This document shows positions 1 to 6,440 of a stretch of DNA of 9,507 nt, one piece after another (the stretch's first letter is position 1; every line of letters starts with the position of its first letter). Below the pieces are notes generated by a model. It was not told where the DNA came from, did not search any database, and saw only the letters and a list, made by a program, of their open reading frames with translations. The translations under genes and the position numbers were made by a program. This DNA is from Bacillota bacterium (lineage in GTDB: Bacteria; Bacillota; Clostridia; Lachnospirales; Lachnospiraceae). The stretch is from the NCBI GenBank assembly GCA_023441145.1, contig JAEZQN010000320.1, positions 1 to 9,507 on the forward strand, in the 5' to 3' direction.

Positions 1-878
1 CCTACAGCCATAGCAACATCGATAATTGACATATTGGTAGTAATCAAGAGAAACGCCGCCTGACTCAGACGTTTTCTCTGCAATAACTCTGTATACGTCA
101 TTCCTGTTCTCTTTTTAATTTCCTTTGACAGCCAATAAAGATCATAATGTAACATTTTTGCAAGCTCTGATAGTTCTCCATCTTTATAATGTCCTTCAAT
201 ATAGCTTAGAACTGTAATGATTAACTTTTGTCTTCCATCATCTTCATTTGTCTCCAGCTTGTCCATATGGTTCATCAATTGTAGGAATAAAAGTCCCATA
301 GTAACCTGATTGATTCTTCTCTTATTGCTCTGTTTGTTCATGATTGTCCAGATCAGATTCTCCACCAGATTCTGCACAGGAAGAATATCCGATACTTTAA
401 AATGCAAATATCCAGAGGAACTACTGCCACCCTTCAAACAATTAATAATAAAGTCTCGAAGAAGGCTCTCTTCTGACCCTATCATCTGTAGACCGTAATC
501 AAAAAATTCTGGTTGAATAATAAAGTTCACTGCAATATCATTCTCCCCAGCTGCATATATTTCCTGTGTTGCATTCTGACTTAGGAAAAGGAGTTCACCA
601 GTTTCAAGAAACACATCTGCGCCATTAATCACATGATGTGTCTTCCCGGAACACATATAGATTACTTCTATGTAATTGTGCCTATGCTCTGGAAAATGTA
701 CAAATCTTGTATGTGTACGGACCTGAATTATCTTTCCGGCATCTAACAGCTTTCTGGCATCGATGACATTCTTTTCAGTCGACATATAAAGGTTTTTATC
801 AATTACCGTTTCCCCTGAAAGAATTCTCTGTTCCTCAGGAGTAATGATTTTTAATTGCTTGAGTATCTCTTCATTCAT
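1..878 (-). CDS. AraC-family transcriptional regulator, C-terminus cut by window edge
   Basis: Translating the minus strand from the ATG at 878 gives 292 uninterrupted codons that run off the window at base 1. Residues about 50-125 form a cupin-like sensor domain (HRHNYIEVIYMCSGKTHHVI, then a GELLFLS strand), as in sugar-responsive AraC regulators. Residues about 236-260 form the first helix-turn-helix (LSELAKMLHYDLYWLSKEIK, then KRTGMTYTELLQRKRL), and the second begins at NMSIIDVAMAV, where the window ends. Only a few dozen C-terminal residues should be missing. A ribosome binding site AGGTGG lies just upstream of the chosen ATG; a second ATG four bases later is out of frame. The gene follows the rhamnulokinase on the same strand but has its own extended -10 promoter, so it is probably the local regulator of the catabolic cluster. 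The ligand is unknown; L-rhamnose or a related sugar is inferred from context. Confidence 0.93.
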   Translation of the reverse strand, partial: MNEEILKQLKIITPEEQRILSGETVIDKNLYMSTEKNVIDARKLLDAGKIIQVRTHTRFVHFPEHRHNYIEVIYMCSGKTHHVINGADVFLETGELLFLSQNATQEIYAAGENDIAVNFIIQPEFFDYGLQMIGSEESLLRDFIINCLKGGSSSSGYLHFKVSDILPVQNLVENLIWTIMNKQSNKRRINQVTMGLLFLQLMNHMDKLETNEDDGRQKLIITVLSYIEGHYKDGELSELAKMLHYDLYWLSKEIKKRTGMTYTELLQRKRLSQAAFLLITTNMSIIDVAMAV

Positions 879-937
879 GTACCTTCCACCTAACAGGAGC
901 TTTTCTTTGCCTTAAGCTCCATTGATTATCAGTAACT

Positions 938-946
938 ATTATAACA
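938..946 (-). promoter_or_regulatory. Extended -10 promoter element for the AraC-family gene
   Basis: On the minus strand the bases read TGTTATAAT, a perfect extended -10 (TGn plus TATAAT). It sits about 60 bases before the regulator ATG at 878. No convincing -35 hexamer is seen at the normal spacing, which is common for extended -10 promoters. This would let the regulator be transcribed separately from the upstream catabolic genes. Confidence 0.55.
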
Positions 947-973
947 CAAATAAAGTAATATACTATAACCATT

Positions 974-1012
974 GAACAAATGCTGTTTTATCCCAACTAT
1001 TATAATTTGTTC
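974..1012. repeat. 8-bp inverted repeat between rhaB and the regulator gene
   Basis: GAACAAAT at 974-981 and ATTTGTTC at 1005-1012 are perfect inverted copies separated by 23 bases. They lie directly after the rhamnulokinase stop codon and upstream of the regulator's -10 element. The repeat could be an operator for the AraC-type regulator or a weak transcript-end structure. It is AT-rich and short, so chance is possible. No U-tract follows, so I do not call a terminator. Confidence 0.3.
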
Positions 1013-2419
1013 TCAAATATCCCTATGATACATGAGAATATCAAAGGATTTTGCTACACAGGCTCTTGCCTCTTCTAGTGTATTAAATTCACAACTATGT
1101 ATCATCTGCGCTAATAGGTTCCCGATAGCAGTTGCCTCTGCTGGACCCGCTTTCACTGTAGTTCCTGTATACCTAGCAGTTAAAATATTCAGATATGTAG
1201 CCTGTGAGCCACCACCAATCACATGAATACTTTCATAAGTACATCCCGTCAATTCTTCTATTTCCTTCAGGCTTTTGGCATAGCAGTACGCAAGGCTATT
1301 GTATACCACTGACGCAATTTCATATAACGTTTCAGGAACCTGTTGATTTGTTTTTCTACAATATTCCTTAATTGCAGCTACCATACTTTTTGGGGAAAGG
1401 AAACTGGAATCCTGACAGTCAACGATAGCATTAATTTCCTCCAAGGAGGCTTTTTGACACAACTCCTCATATTCCAAAGTTGGAGCAAGTTCATTTCTTA
1501 CCGATTGAATCATCCAGAGGCCCATTATATTGGTTAGGTAGGTATACCTTCCTTGATAACCACCTTCATTGGTGAAGTTTGCTTTTTTACTCTCCATAGA
1601 GCAATCCGGTTCCATTCGTTCTACTCCCATTAAAGACCACGTTCCTGAACTAATATAGCATATATTATCTTCACATGAAGGAATTGCCATGATTGCTGAA
1701 GCCGTATCATGAGAAGCAGGCAAAACCACTTTACAGTTATACCCTACTTTCTTAACTATCTCATCCTGTAAAGAACCTATAACCGTCCCCGGCATACAGA
1801 CTCTTTGGAATATTTTTTCAGGTAACCCAAGCTTTTCTATTAATTCATAGTCCCAGTCTTTGGTTCTAACATCTATCAACTGACTTGTAGTTGCTTCTGT
1901 ATACTCCTGTACCTTGTTACCACACAGTCTGAAATGTAAATAGTCGGGCATCATTAGTAGACTTTCAGCACAATCTAAATACTCAGGATGTTGTTTTTTT
2001 ACTGCCATCAACTGATAGATTGTATTATATATCGCCTTTTGTATTCCAGTTCTGGCATACAATTCATCCTCATTGATCATACAATAAACTTCTTTGTCCA
2101 TATTCTCGGTTCTATGATCCCGATATCCCACGGCTTGGCCAAGAATTCTATCATCACCATCAAGAAGTACAAAATCCACACCCCAAGTATCTATTCCAAC
2201 ACTCTCAGGAATCTTACCTAATTTGGCGCATCTTTTCATCCCCTCAAGTATCTCACCAAACAGTCTCTCTGTATCCCAACAGAGTAGCCCATCTCTATTA
2301 TCCATCCCATTCCAGAATCGATACACTTCTTCAAGTACTATTTTATTTTCTTTCACGGTACCTAATATGTGCCTTCCACTGGAGGCTCCAATATCAATTG
2401 CAAGAAAATATTTCTCCAT
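1013..2419 (-). CDS. rhaB: Rhamnulokinase (FGGY carbohydrate kinase family)
   Basis: This 468-residue cytoplasmic kinase would phosphorylate L-rhamnulose to L-rhamnulose 1-phosphate with ATP. It is collinear with E. coli RhaB (489 residues, compared from memory). Residues 6-17 carry the N-terminal phosphate-binding motif (LAIDIGASSGRH). GIDTWGVDFVLLD at 75-87 and MMPDYLHFRL at 156-165 are RhaB-like. ASHDTASA at 235-242 holds the likely catalytic base Asp238. ISSGTWSLMG at 256-265, NIMGLWMIQSV at 297-307 and the adenosine motif IGGGSQ at 401-406 complete the fold. The start is an ATG preceded by AGGAGG. It is the last catabolic gene before the regulator, 74 bases after the AllA-like gene. No rhamnose isomerase or rhamnulose-1-phosphate aldolase is in the window, so another ketose substrate cannot be excluded. 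Confidence 0.95.
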   Translation of the reverse strand: MEKYFLAIDIGASSGRHILGTVKENKIVLEEVYRFWNGMDNRDGLLCWDTERLFGEILEGMKRCAKLGKIPESVGIDTWGVDFVLLDGDDRILGQAVGYRDHRTENMDKEVYCMINEDELYARTGIQKAIYNTIYQLMAVKKQHPEYLDCAESLLMMPDYLHFRLCGNKVQEYTEATTSQLIDVRTKDWDYELIEKLGLPEKIFQRVCMPGTVIGSLQDEIVKKVGYNCKVVLPASHDTASAIMAIPSCEDNICYISSGTWSLMGVERMEPDCSMESKKANFTNEGGYQGRYTYLTNIMGLWMIQSVRNELAPTLEYEELCQKASLEEINAIVDCQDSSFLSPKSMVAAIKEYCRKTNQQVPETLYEIASVVYNSLAYCYAKSLKEIEELTGCTYESIHVIGGGSQATYLNILTARYTGTTVKAGPAEATAIGNLLAQMIHSCEFNTLEEARACVAKSFDILMYHRDI

Positions 2420-2493
2420 CGATTATTCCTCCTATTGTATCCCTAATTTTCCCTTGAAACGAATCATATTGGAATACGTAAATTCCTAATTCC

Positions 2494-2976
2494 TTATAAA
2501 ACTATTTCCATATAATCTTCTTCCTCATAATCCACAACAATACAATCGTTACAATAGGTTCTTTCTGGTAAAATAATTAATACATGGGCTCTATCTATAT
2601 TAATAGGTATGGCGGACAGATGCCATACACCTACATTTAACTTAACGATGGTTCCTTTTGGAACAATAAATGCTTCTGTTAATTTTGGAACTGGTTCTTT
2701 TGATGGTGGAGCAACGTGTAGTACAATGTCATCATCTAAAGCAATTAGGGACTCTCCTGTAGTATTATGAAATTCCACAGTTTTAACAATCATCTTTTCT
2801 GGTTTTTCACATATAAGTGGTGAAAATGCAACCGGCATATCCCCTGATACTGGAAATAGAACTTGATCAGGATAGAAGTTTCCCAAATGATTTCCTTCGG
2901 GATTTAATATACTTGCAAAACATCCATAAGTCGAAAAATTATCTTTGGTTAATGGTTGGGCTTTAATCGTTTTCAT
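2494..2976 (-). CDS. AllA-like cupin (ureidoglycolate lyase family)
   Basis: This 160-residue protein matches the length and layout of the AllA ureidoglycolate lyase family. That fold is a cupin barrel, and AllA releases urea from ureidoglycolate. Visible family features are the MKTIKAQPLTKDNFSTYG start, the central segment EAFIVPKGTIVKLNVGVWHL (about 111-130) and an acidic tail. AllA of E. coli has two histidines flanking this region (HRNVWHH); here only the VWH histidine is kept and the earlier one is replaced (KLNVGVWH), so ureidoglycolate need not be the substrate. The frame could open at a GTG at 2985, but AAGGAG (2988-2993) would then be only two bases away, so the ATG at 2976 is preferred. 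No other allantoin pathway genes are nearby. A role as a sugar-acid or sugar-modifying cupin in this cluster is inference. Confidence 0.75.
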   Translation of the reverse strand: MKTIKAQPLTKDNFSTYGCFASILNPEGNHLGNFYPDQVLFPVSGDMPVAFSPLICEKPEKMIVKTVEFHNTTGESLIALDDDIVLHVAPPSKEPVPKLTEAFIVPKGTIVKLNVGVWHLSAIPINIDRAHVLIILPERTYCNDCIVVDYEEEDYMEIVL

Positions 2977-3016
2977 ATGTATCACATCTCCTTTTCATTA
3001 TTATTAACTGGTTATT

Positions 3017-3601
3017 TCAGCGTATATATTTTAAATCATCCTCTTTTGATATATTTCTGATTACGCGGCACGGATTTCCAACAGCCAGAGAATTTGCAGG
3101 AATATTCTTCACAACTACGCTTCCGGCTCCAATCACGGCTCCGTCCCCGATTGTAACACCAGCCATAATCGTTACATTACCACCAATCCAAACATTATTG
3201 CCAATGCTTATAGGCCATGCATACTCCAGCCCTTCATTGCGGCGCTTTATATCAAAGGGATGACCAGCGGCATATAGGCTACAGTTTGGCCCAATAAATA
3301 CATTATCTCCAATTACTATATCTGCACCGTCAAGAATTATTAAATTGTAATTGGAATAAAAGTTTTCACCCAGACTAATTCGATATCCAAAATCACACCG
3401 AAATGGTTGCTCAATCAGCAGCTTTTTACCTGTCTTTCTTAGTATTTTTCTAATCAGTTTGTCTCTTCCTTCCATATCAGAGGGCTTAAGCTGATTATAC
3501 TCATAGCACAATTCTTGACATTTTGCTCTTTCCAGGCATATTTCTTGATCATAATTTGCATTATAAAGAATGCCTTTTCTGGCTTTTTCCTTTTCAGTCA
3601 T
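3017..3601 (-). CDS. Sugar O-acetyltransferase (LacA/Maa-like hexapeptide repeat)
   Basis: The 194-residue product has the length and order of maltose/galactoside O-acetyltransferases, cytoplasmic trimers that move acetyl from acetyl-CoA to a sugar hydroxyl. An N-terminal helical Maa-type cap spans about 5-60 (start MTEKEKARKGILYNA). A left-handed beta-helix follows with hexapeptide turns: IVIGDNVFIGPNCSLY (95-110), ISIGNNVWIGGNVTIMAGV (131-149) and IGDGAVIGAGSVV (151-163). It ends with the family signature AVGNPCRVIR (173-182). His114 in AAGHPFD matches the catalytic histidine of LacA-type enzymes. A GGAAAGG site precedes the ATG. In sugar operons these enzymes are often thought to detoxify surplus or non-metabolisable sugars. 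It lies 106 bases after the creatininase-like gene, with a hairpin between. Confidence 0.92.
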   Translation of the reverse strand: MTEKEKARKGILYNANYDQEICLERAKCQELCYEYNQLKPSDMEGRDKLIRKILRKTGKKLLIEQPFRCDFGYRISLGENFYSNYNLIILDGADIVIGDNVFIGPNCSLYAAGHPFDIKRRNEGLEYAWPISIGNNVWIGGNVTIMAGVTIGDGAVIGAGSVVVKNIPANSLAVGNPCRVIRNISKEDDLKYIR

Positions 3602-3625
3602 TTTAGACTACCTTTCCATATAAGA

Positions 3626-3666
3626 GGGCTGTAGTATTAAGACAAAGATGTTAATAGCTACAGCCC
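3626..3666 (-). other. Strong intergenic hairpin between two operon genes
   Basis: GGGCTGTAG (3626-3634) pairs perfectly with CTACAGCCC (3658-3666). TATTAA (3635-3640) pairs with TTAATA (3651-3656), leaving a single bulged base (3657) and a 10-base loop. This gives 15 base pairs in total, 42 bases downstream of the creatininase-like stop codon. The minus-strand transcript after the stem reads UCUUAUAUGG, with no clean U-tract. It is therefore better read as an RNA stability, processing or leaky attenuation element than a full intrinsic terminator. It lies just upstream of the acetyltransferase ribosome binding site. Confidence 0.6.
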
Positions 3667-3707
3667 ATAATTATGTATTTACTATTCAATTACCTTAGCA
3701 GGAGACA

Positions 3708-4445
3708 TTATATAATAATCTTCTCCAAGGCTTCCAATGTACACTGAACCATGTGCTGTCCAAGTTCCATACTTGTTTCAACAGAGTTTTTTGCAAACCA
3801 CTCGGTATTATCCTTCGTGCGTTCCAGATCAACATTGTTTGGGTAGAGAGCATACATAAGACTTGACTCATATTTTCCTGCATGGTCAAAGCCACCACAT
3901 TTATGCTGTGCCTCCTGGCTGATTAGTGGTATAACCTTAATATACGAAAAAGGATCATCTCCAGAACCCATATTTTCATAATAGTTGCAGTAATCATTAC
4001 TGCCCCACCAGCCTCTTCCACGAGTATCCTCCATATATTCCATGGTGACCTTTTTAGCAGCTTTGTGGCATGCAATGGTCATAGGCATTAATCCGCCTTC
4101 TTCTGTCTGATGATGAGCAACACAGTAAATATTTTTAAAACCACCATAGACCAGAGATTTTAAAATACAGTAAATATATTGTTCGTATGTATCTACATCC
4201 ACATGTATCGTACCACTCTCAGGACCGGCTACAGCATAGCTGGCAACACCGTACCAGATAGGTGGACATACCACGATTTCCTTTGTTTTCTCTAACTCAC
4301 GCATTATTCCATTGATTACCATGGTATCTGTTCCACAGCTTGCATGCAATGCATGGTATTCAATCGTGCCAATCGGTATAATAAGTGGAACTTTTCTACT
4401 TTTAGCATCTTCCAGTTCCTTATAAAACATGTCGACCATTTGCAT
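3708..4445 (-). CDS. Creatininase-family metal-dependent hydrolase
   Basis: This 245-residue cytoplasmic protein has the creatininase (creatinine amidohydrolase) fold. IPIGTIEYHALHASCGTDT (24-41) supplies the expected metal ligands Glu29, His31 and Asp40. FDHAGKYESSLMYALYPNNV (186-205) is the second hallmark block with ligand Glu193. The usual middle motif NGHxxN is replaced by VAHHQTEEGG (109-118), where His112 could still bind metal. A WW pair at 146-147 resembles the substrate-lid tryptophans of creatininases. The family opens cyclic amides and related rings (creatinine, methylaminopyrimidines), and I recall members acting on keto-inositol rings, though not with certainty. The ATG follows GGAG by 9 bases, 21 bases after the creatinase-like gene, so the two are co-translated. 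The substrate is not determined; the sugar-operon setting argues against plain creatinine use. Confidence 0.85.
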   Translation of the reverse strand: MQMVDMFYKELEDAKSRKVPLIIPIGTIEYHALHASCGTDTMVINGIMRELEKTKEIVVCPPIWYGVASYAVAGPESGTIHVDVDTYEQYIYCILKSLVYGGFKNIYCVAHHQTEEGGLMPMTIACHKAAKKVTMEYMEDTRGRGWWGSNDYCNYYENMGSGDDPFSYIKVIPLISQEAQHKCGGFDHAGKYESSLMYALYPNNVDLERTKDNTEWFAKNSVETSMELGQHMVQCTLEALEKIII

Positions 4446-4466
4446 AAAGTATCACTCCTTTATCAA

Positions 4467-5645
4467 TTAAAACTCCAGCTCGTATAGCTTACCGATTTCT
4501 GGTGACAGTACACGGCAGCCGTTTTCGCTAACCGCAATACCCTTCTCCCAGCGTACGCCATAGGTATCGGTTGCAATAAAGGTATCTATCTGGAATGTCA
4601 TATTTGACTTAAGGTTATACTCTGATGAAGTTTCTACCCAAGGAGCTTCCACTTCAATTAAACCTGTTCCATGTAATGGTCCGTATACGAAATTATCCTT
4701 AAATCCGTTATCAACATAAAATTGATAGAATTTCTTTGCAATATCTGCTGCAGGCACACCTGCCTTTATGTGATTCTGAATGTAGTTATGAGCTTCTAGT
4801 CCAAACATTACAACCTCACGTCTTCTGCCTTCCAGTTTGCCAAGTACAATTGGATATCCAATGGATGCAGAATATCCATCAATTTTTGCAGAAAGATTCA
4901 GCTGAACGATATCTCCTTTCTGGAATTTTCGATAGGTTGGTCTTGAAATAGCATGACGAGTAGAAGCTTCTGAGAATACATACAAAGGTAATCCTTCATA
5001 CTCTCCACCATTTTCGTAAATAACTCTCTGTGCCACACCAACCATTTGCAGTTCGGTCATTCCAGGCTTAATCTCTTTCATTACCTGTTGGGTTGCAAGC
5101 TCTGCAATTCGGTAGCCTTCTGTCAGACATTTAATTTCATTCTCTGATTTAATGGAACGAAGTTCCACCATGATTTTGTCCGCGCGAACAATTTCTGCCT
5201 CAGGAAATGCTGCCTTAATTCCTTCCATAACAACAACAGAAGTATCTAAGAAGCTAGCAACACCAATACGAAGCTTCTTGCCTGTTAATCCTATCGCTTT
5301 AAATACATCATTATAGGTATCACAGGTTAATTCCGGATAAGCTGGATCAGCACTTTCCCTATATTCTTTTAAAACAAAGATCTTATCTATCTTAGAACGG
5401 TCTTTTGCAAATTCACGACTTTCAGGTCCAACCATCAATGCAGCATCGCCGTTAGGTGCTATTGCTACTCCACAACGTTCAAAAAGTGGCCAGAATCCCG
5501 AGAAATATCTTGCATTTGCATAATCTGCCTCATTTGAATTTACAATAAGTGCATCTAAACCTTCTCTTAGTAATATGGCTCCGGCTTTTTTCGCCCTTTC
5601 CTTATATTCTTCGTAAGGGATAAATATTGTTCCATGTTCAACCAT
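4467..5645 (-). CDS. Creatinase-like M24 (pita-bread fold) protein, metal ligands replaced
   Basis: The 392-residue protein has an N-terminal creatinase/prolidase domain (about 10-155) and a C-terminal pita-bread domain (about 165-390), the layout of creatinase and Xaa-Pro peptidases. Peptidases of this family bind two metals through Asp, Asp, His, Glu, Glu. Here the first Asp is Asn250 (GDIVQLN), the second position is Ser261 (GYSAS), His325 is kept (LHGTGL), the fourth is Asp354 (FQIDT) and Glu367 is kept (RWEKG). Creatinase, which needs no metal, likewise has Asn and a non-acidic residue at the first two positions, and His231 here is placed like its catalytic His232. A creatinase-type C-N hydrolase or a non-peptidase is therefore more likely than an aminopeptidase. 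GGAGG precedes the ATG by 8 bases. Default annotation would be M24 peptidase, which may mislead. Confidence 0.87.
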   Translation of the reverse strand: MVEHGTIFIPYEEYKERAKKAGAILLREGLDALIVNSNEADYANARYFSGFWPLFERCGVAIAPNGDAALMVGPESREFAKDRSKIDKIFVLKEYRESADPAYPELTCDTYNDVFKAIGLTGKKLRIGVASFLDTSVVVMEGIKAAFPEAEIVRADKIMVELRSIKSENEIKCLTEGYRIAELATQQVMKEIKPGMTELQMVGVAQRVIYENGGEYEGLPLYVFSEASTRHAISRPTYRKFQKGDIVQLNLSAKIDGYSASIGYPIVLGKLEGRRREVVMFGLEAHNYIQNHIKAGVPAADIAKKFYQFYVDNGFKDNFVYGPLHGTGLIEVEAPWVETSSEYNLKSNMTFQIDTFIATDTYGVRWEKGIAVSENGCRVLSPEIGKLYELEF

Positions 5646-5679
5646 TTTTCTTTCCTCCAGTTGTATATTATTTTAATAG

Positions 5680-6041
5680 TTAATTGCTACAATAACCCGG
5701 GGTTGTGTAAAAGTTCACAGTTCGAGGCTCTGCTCTTCCATACTGTGCAACAACATTTACGTCACTTTCCAGAACAATTGCATACTGTTCTCCCAAAGTT
5801 GGTATACAGCTTCCAAAATCTTTTTCCTCATTGGTACGGAAGCACCTTACCTTCTCCGCCTGGACCGTTACATCACTAATCTTTACTGGGTCCCGATCTG
5901 TATAAAATAATGTAAACTCTAGATGGGCATCTTCTTTTCCAGTATTTAATACTATTATGGATTCATGTCCAGGGATATTGTTTACGCCTACTGGCGGTAA
6001 TTCCGCATCTGGGAAAACCCAGACTTTTTTCCGTAATTCAT
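5680..6041 (-). CDS. ASRT-family (sensory rhodopsin transducer-like) protein, -1 frameshift near start
   Basis: The gene opens at ATG 6041-6039 behind GGAAGG and reads MNYGKK. It then hits A AAA AAG at 6030-6024, and the zero frame stops at TAG 5990-5988. Moving back one base at AAG continues as VWVFPDAELPP to TAA 5680-5682, giving a 120-residue joined protein. The blocks GHESIIVLNTGKEDAHLEF, FTLFYTDRDPV and YAIVLESDVNVVAQYGR are unmistakably similar to the Anabaena sensory rhodopsin transducer (125 residues, from memory), a small tetrameric beta-sandwich. Relatives are proposed to bind small molecules or sugars. The second frame has no ATG, GTG or TTG between the TGA at 6072-6070 and the conserved VWV, so a frame change is required. 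It lies 24 bases after the mutarotase gene. It may be programmed frameshifting, a decayed gene or a homopolymer error. Family call is firm; function is not. Confidence 0.82.
6008..6023 (-). promoter_or_regulatory. Hairpin directly after the slippery heptamer
   Basis: The minus strand reads TCTGGG, a TTTT loop, then CCCAGA, a perfect 6-bp stem that begins immediately after the heptamer. A second small stem GCGG/CCGC with a 5-base loop follows one base later. Stimulatory stems usually begin 5 to 8 bases after the slippery site, so the zero spacing is atypical; partial melting by the ribosome could alter it. Confidence 0.4.
6024..6030 (-). promoter_or_regulatory. A AAA AAG slippery heptamer (candidate -1 frameshift site)
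   Basis: The phase of the heptamer in the ATG frame is X XXY YYZ (GGA AAA AAG), the same as the dnaX frameshift site of E. coli. A one-base backward slip gives the reading frame of the whole conserved ASRT-family protein. The caution is that losing one A from an original GGA AAA AAA GTC would create this heptamer automatically. Confidence 0.5.
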
Positions 6042-6065
6042 CTTTATCCTTCCTTTTTTCGCTTT

Positions 6066-6395
6066 TTATTCAAAATAGAATATCTGCTTCATATCGTGGT
6101 AGAATTCACTCTCGGGTGATATGGAGAACTTTTCAAAGCATGGTTTCGTATGTTTCCACCATTCTATTGTCACTTCGTCCTTTGCCATAATGTTCATATC
6201 ATTTTCGTAATTTTCACCGATATATTCAAAATAGGCAAATACCATATCCCCCTGCAAAAAGATTGAATAATTTCGCAAATTACACCTATGTATCATGTCC
6301 AAAACACCGGGCCATGGATTGTTATGTAAATTAACATATTCCTCAATTTTATCTTTTCTAAGTTTTCCCAACTGACCAAATATTATTTTATTCAT
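6066..6395 (-). CDS. rhaM: L-rhamnose mutarotase-like protein
   Basis: This 109-residue protein is collinear with E. coli RhaM/YiiL (104 residues), a dimeric ferredoxin-like-fold enzyme that interconverts the alpha and beta anomers of L-rhamnose. The active-site residues known from RhaM are all found: Tyr20 and His24 (EEYVNLHNNPWP), Tyr43 (RNYSIFL) and the Trp79-Trp80 pair (IEWWKH). The C-terminal EIFYL-like strand appears as MKQIFYFE. The N-terminus MNKIIFGQLGKLR differs from the usual form, so a related deoxy sugar such as L-fucose or L-lyxose is possible. The ATG follows GGAG by 6 bases and lies 45 bases after the permease stop. Together with the rhamnulokinase it gives the cluster its rhamnose-type character. 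Confidence 0.9.
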   Translation of the reverse strand: MNKIIFGQLGKLRKDKIEEYVNLHNNPWPGVLDMIHRCNLRNYSIFLQGDMVFAYFEYIGENYENDMNIMAKDEVTIEWWKHTKPCFEKFSISPESEFYHDMKQIFYFE

Positions 6396-6440
6396 CGCTT
6401 ACTCCATTTTTATAATTCTGTATGAATCCAATAAAGTTAA

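Noticed and set aside
310..498. 62-codon plus-strand open frame with a hydrophobic start
   Set aside because: It is antisense to the continuous AraC-family coding sequence, with no ribosome binding site, so it is not a small membrane protein gene.
2471..2486. Short palindrome GGAAT-N6-ATTCC upstream of rhaB
   Set aside because: Five-base AT-rich arms are expected by chance in low-GC DNA, and no promoter hexamers are placed sensibly around it.
3695..3898. 67-codon minus-strand open frame
   Set aside because: It lies inside the creatininase-like gene in another frame, and the hallmark block around Glu193 is in the longer frame, so this is a shadow.
5957..6190. 77-codon plus-strand open frame
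   Set aside because: It spans the antisense of the mutarotase end and the ASRT-family start; the minus strand shows clear family similarity there.
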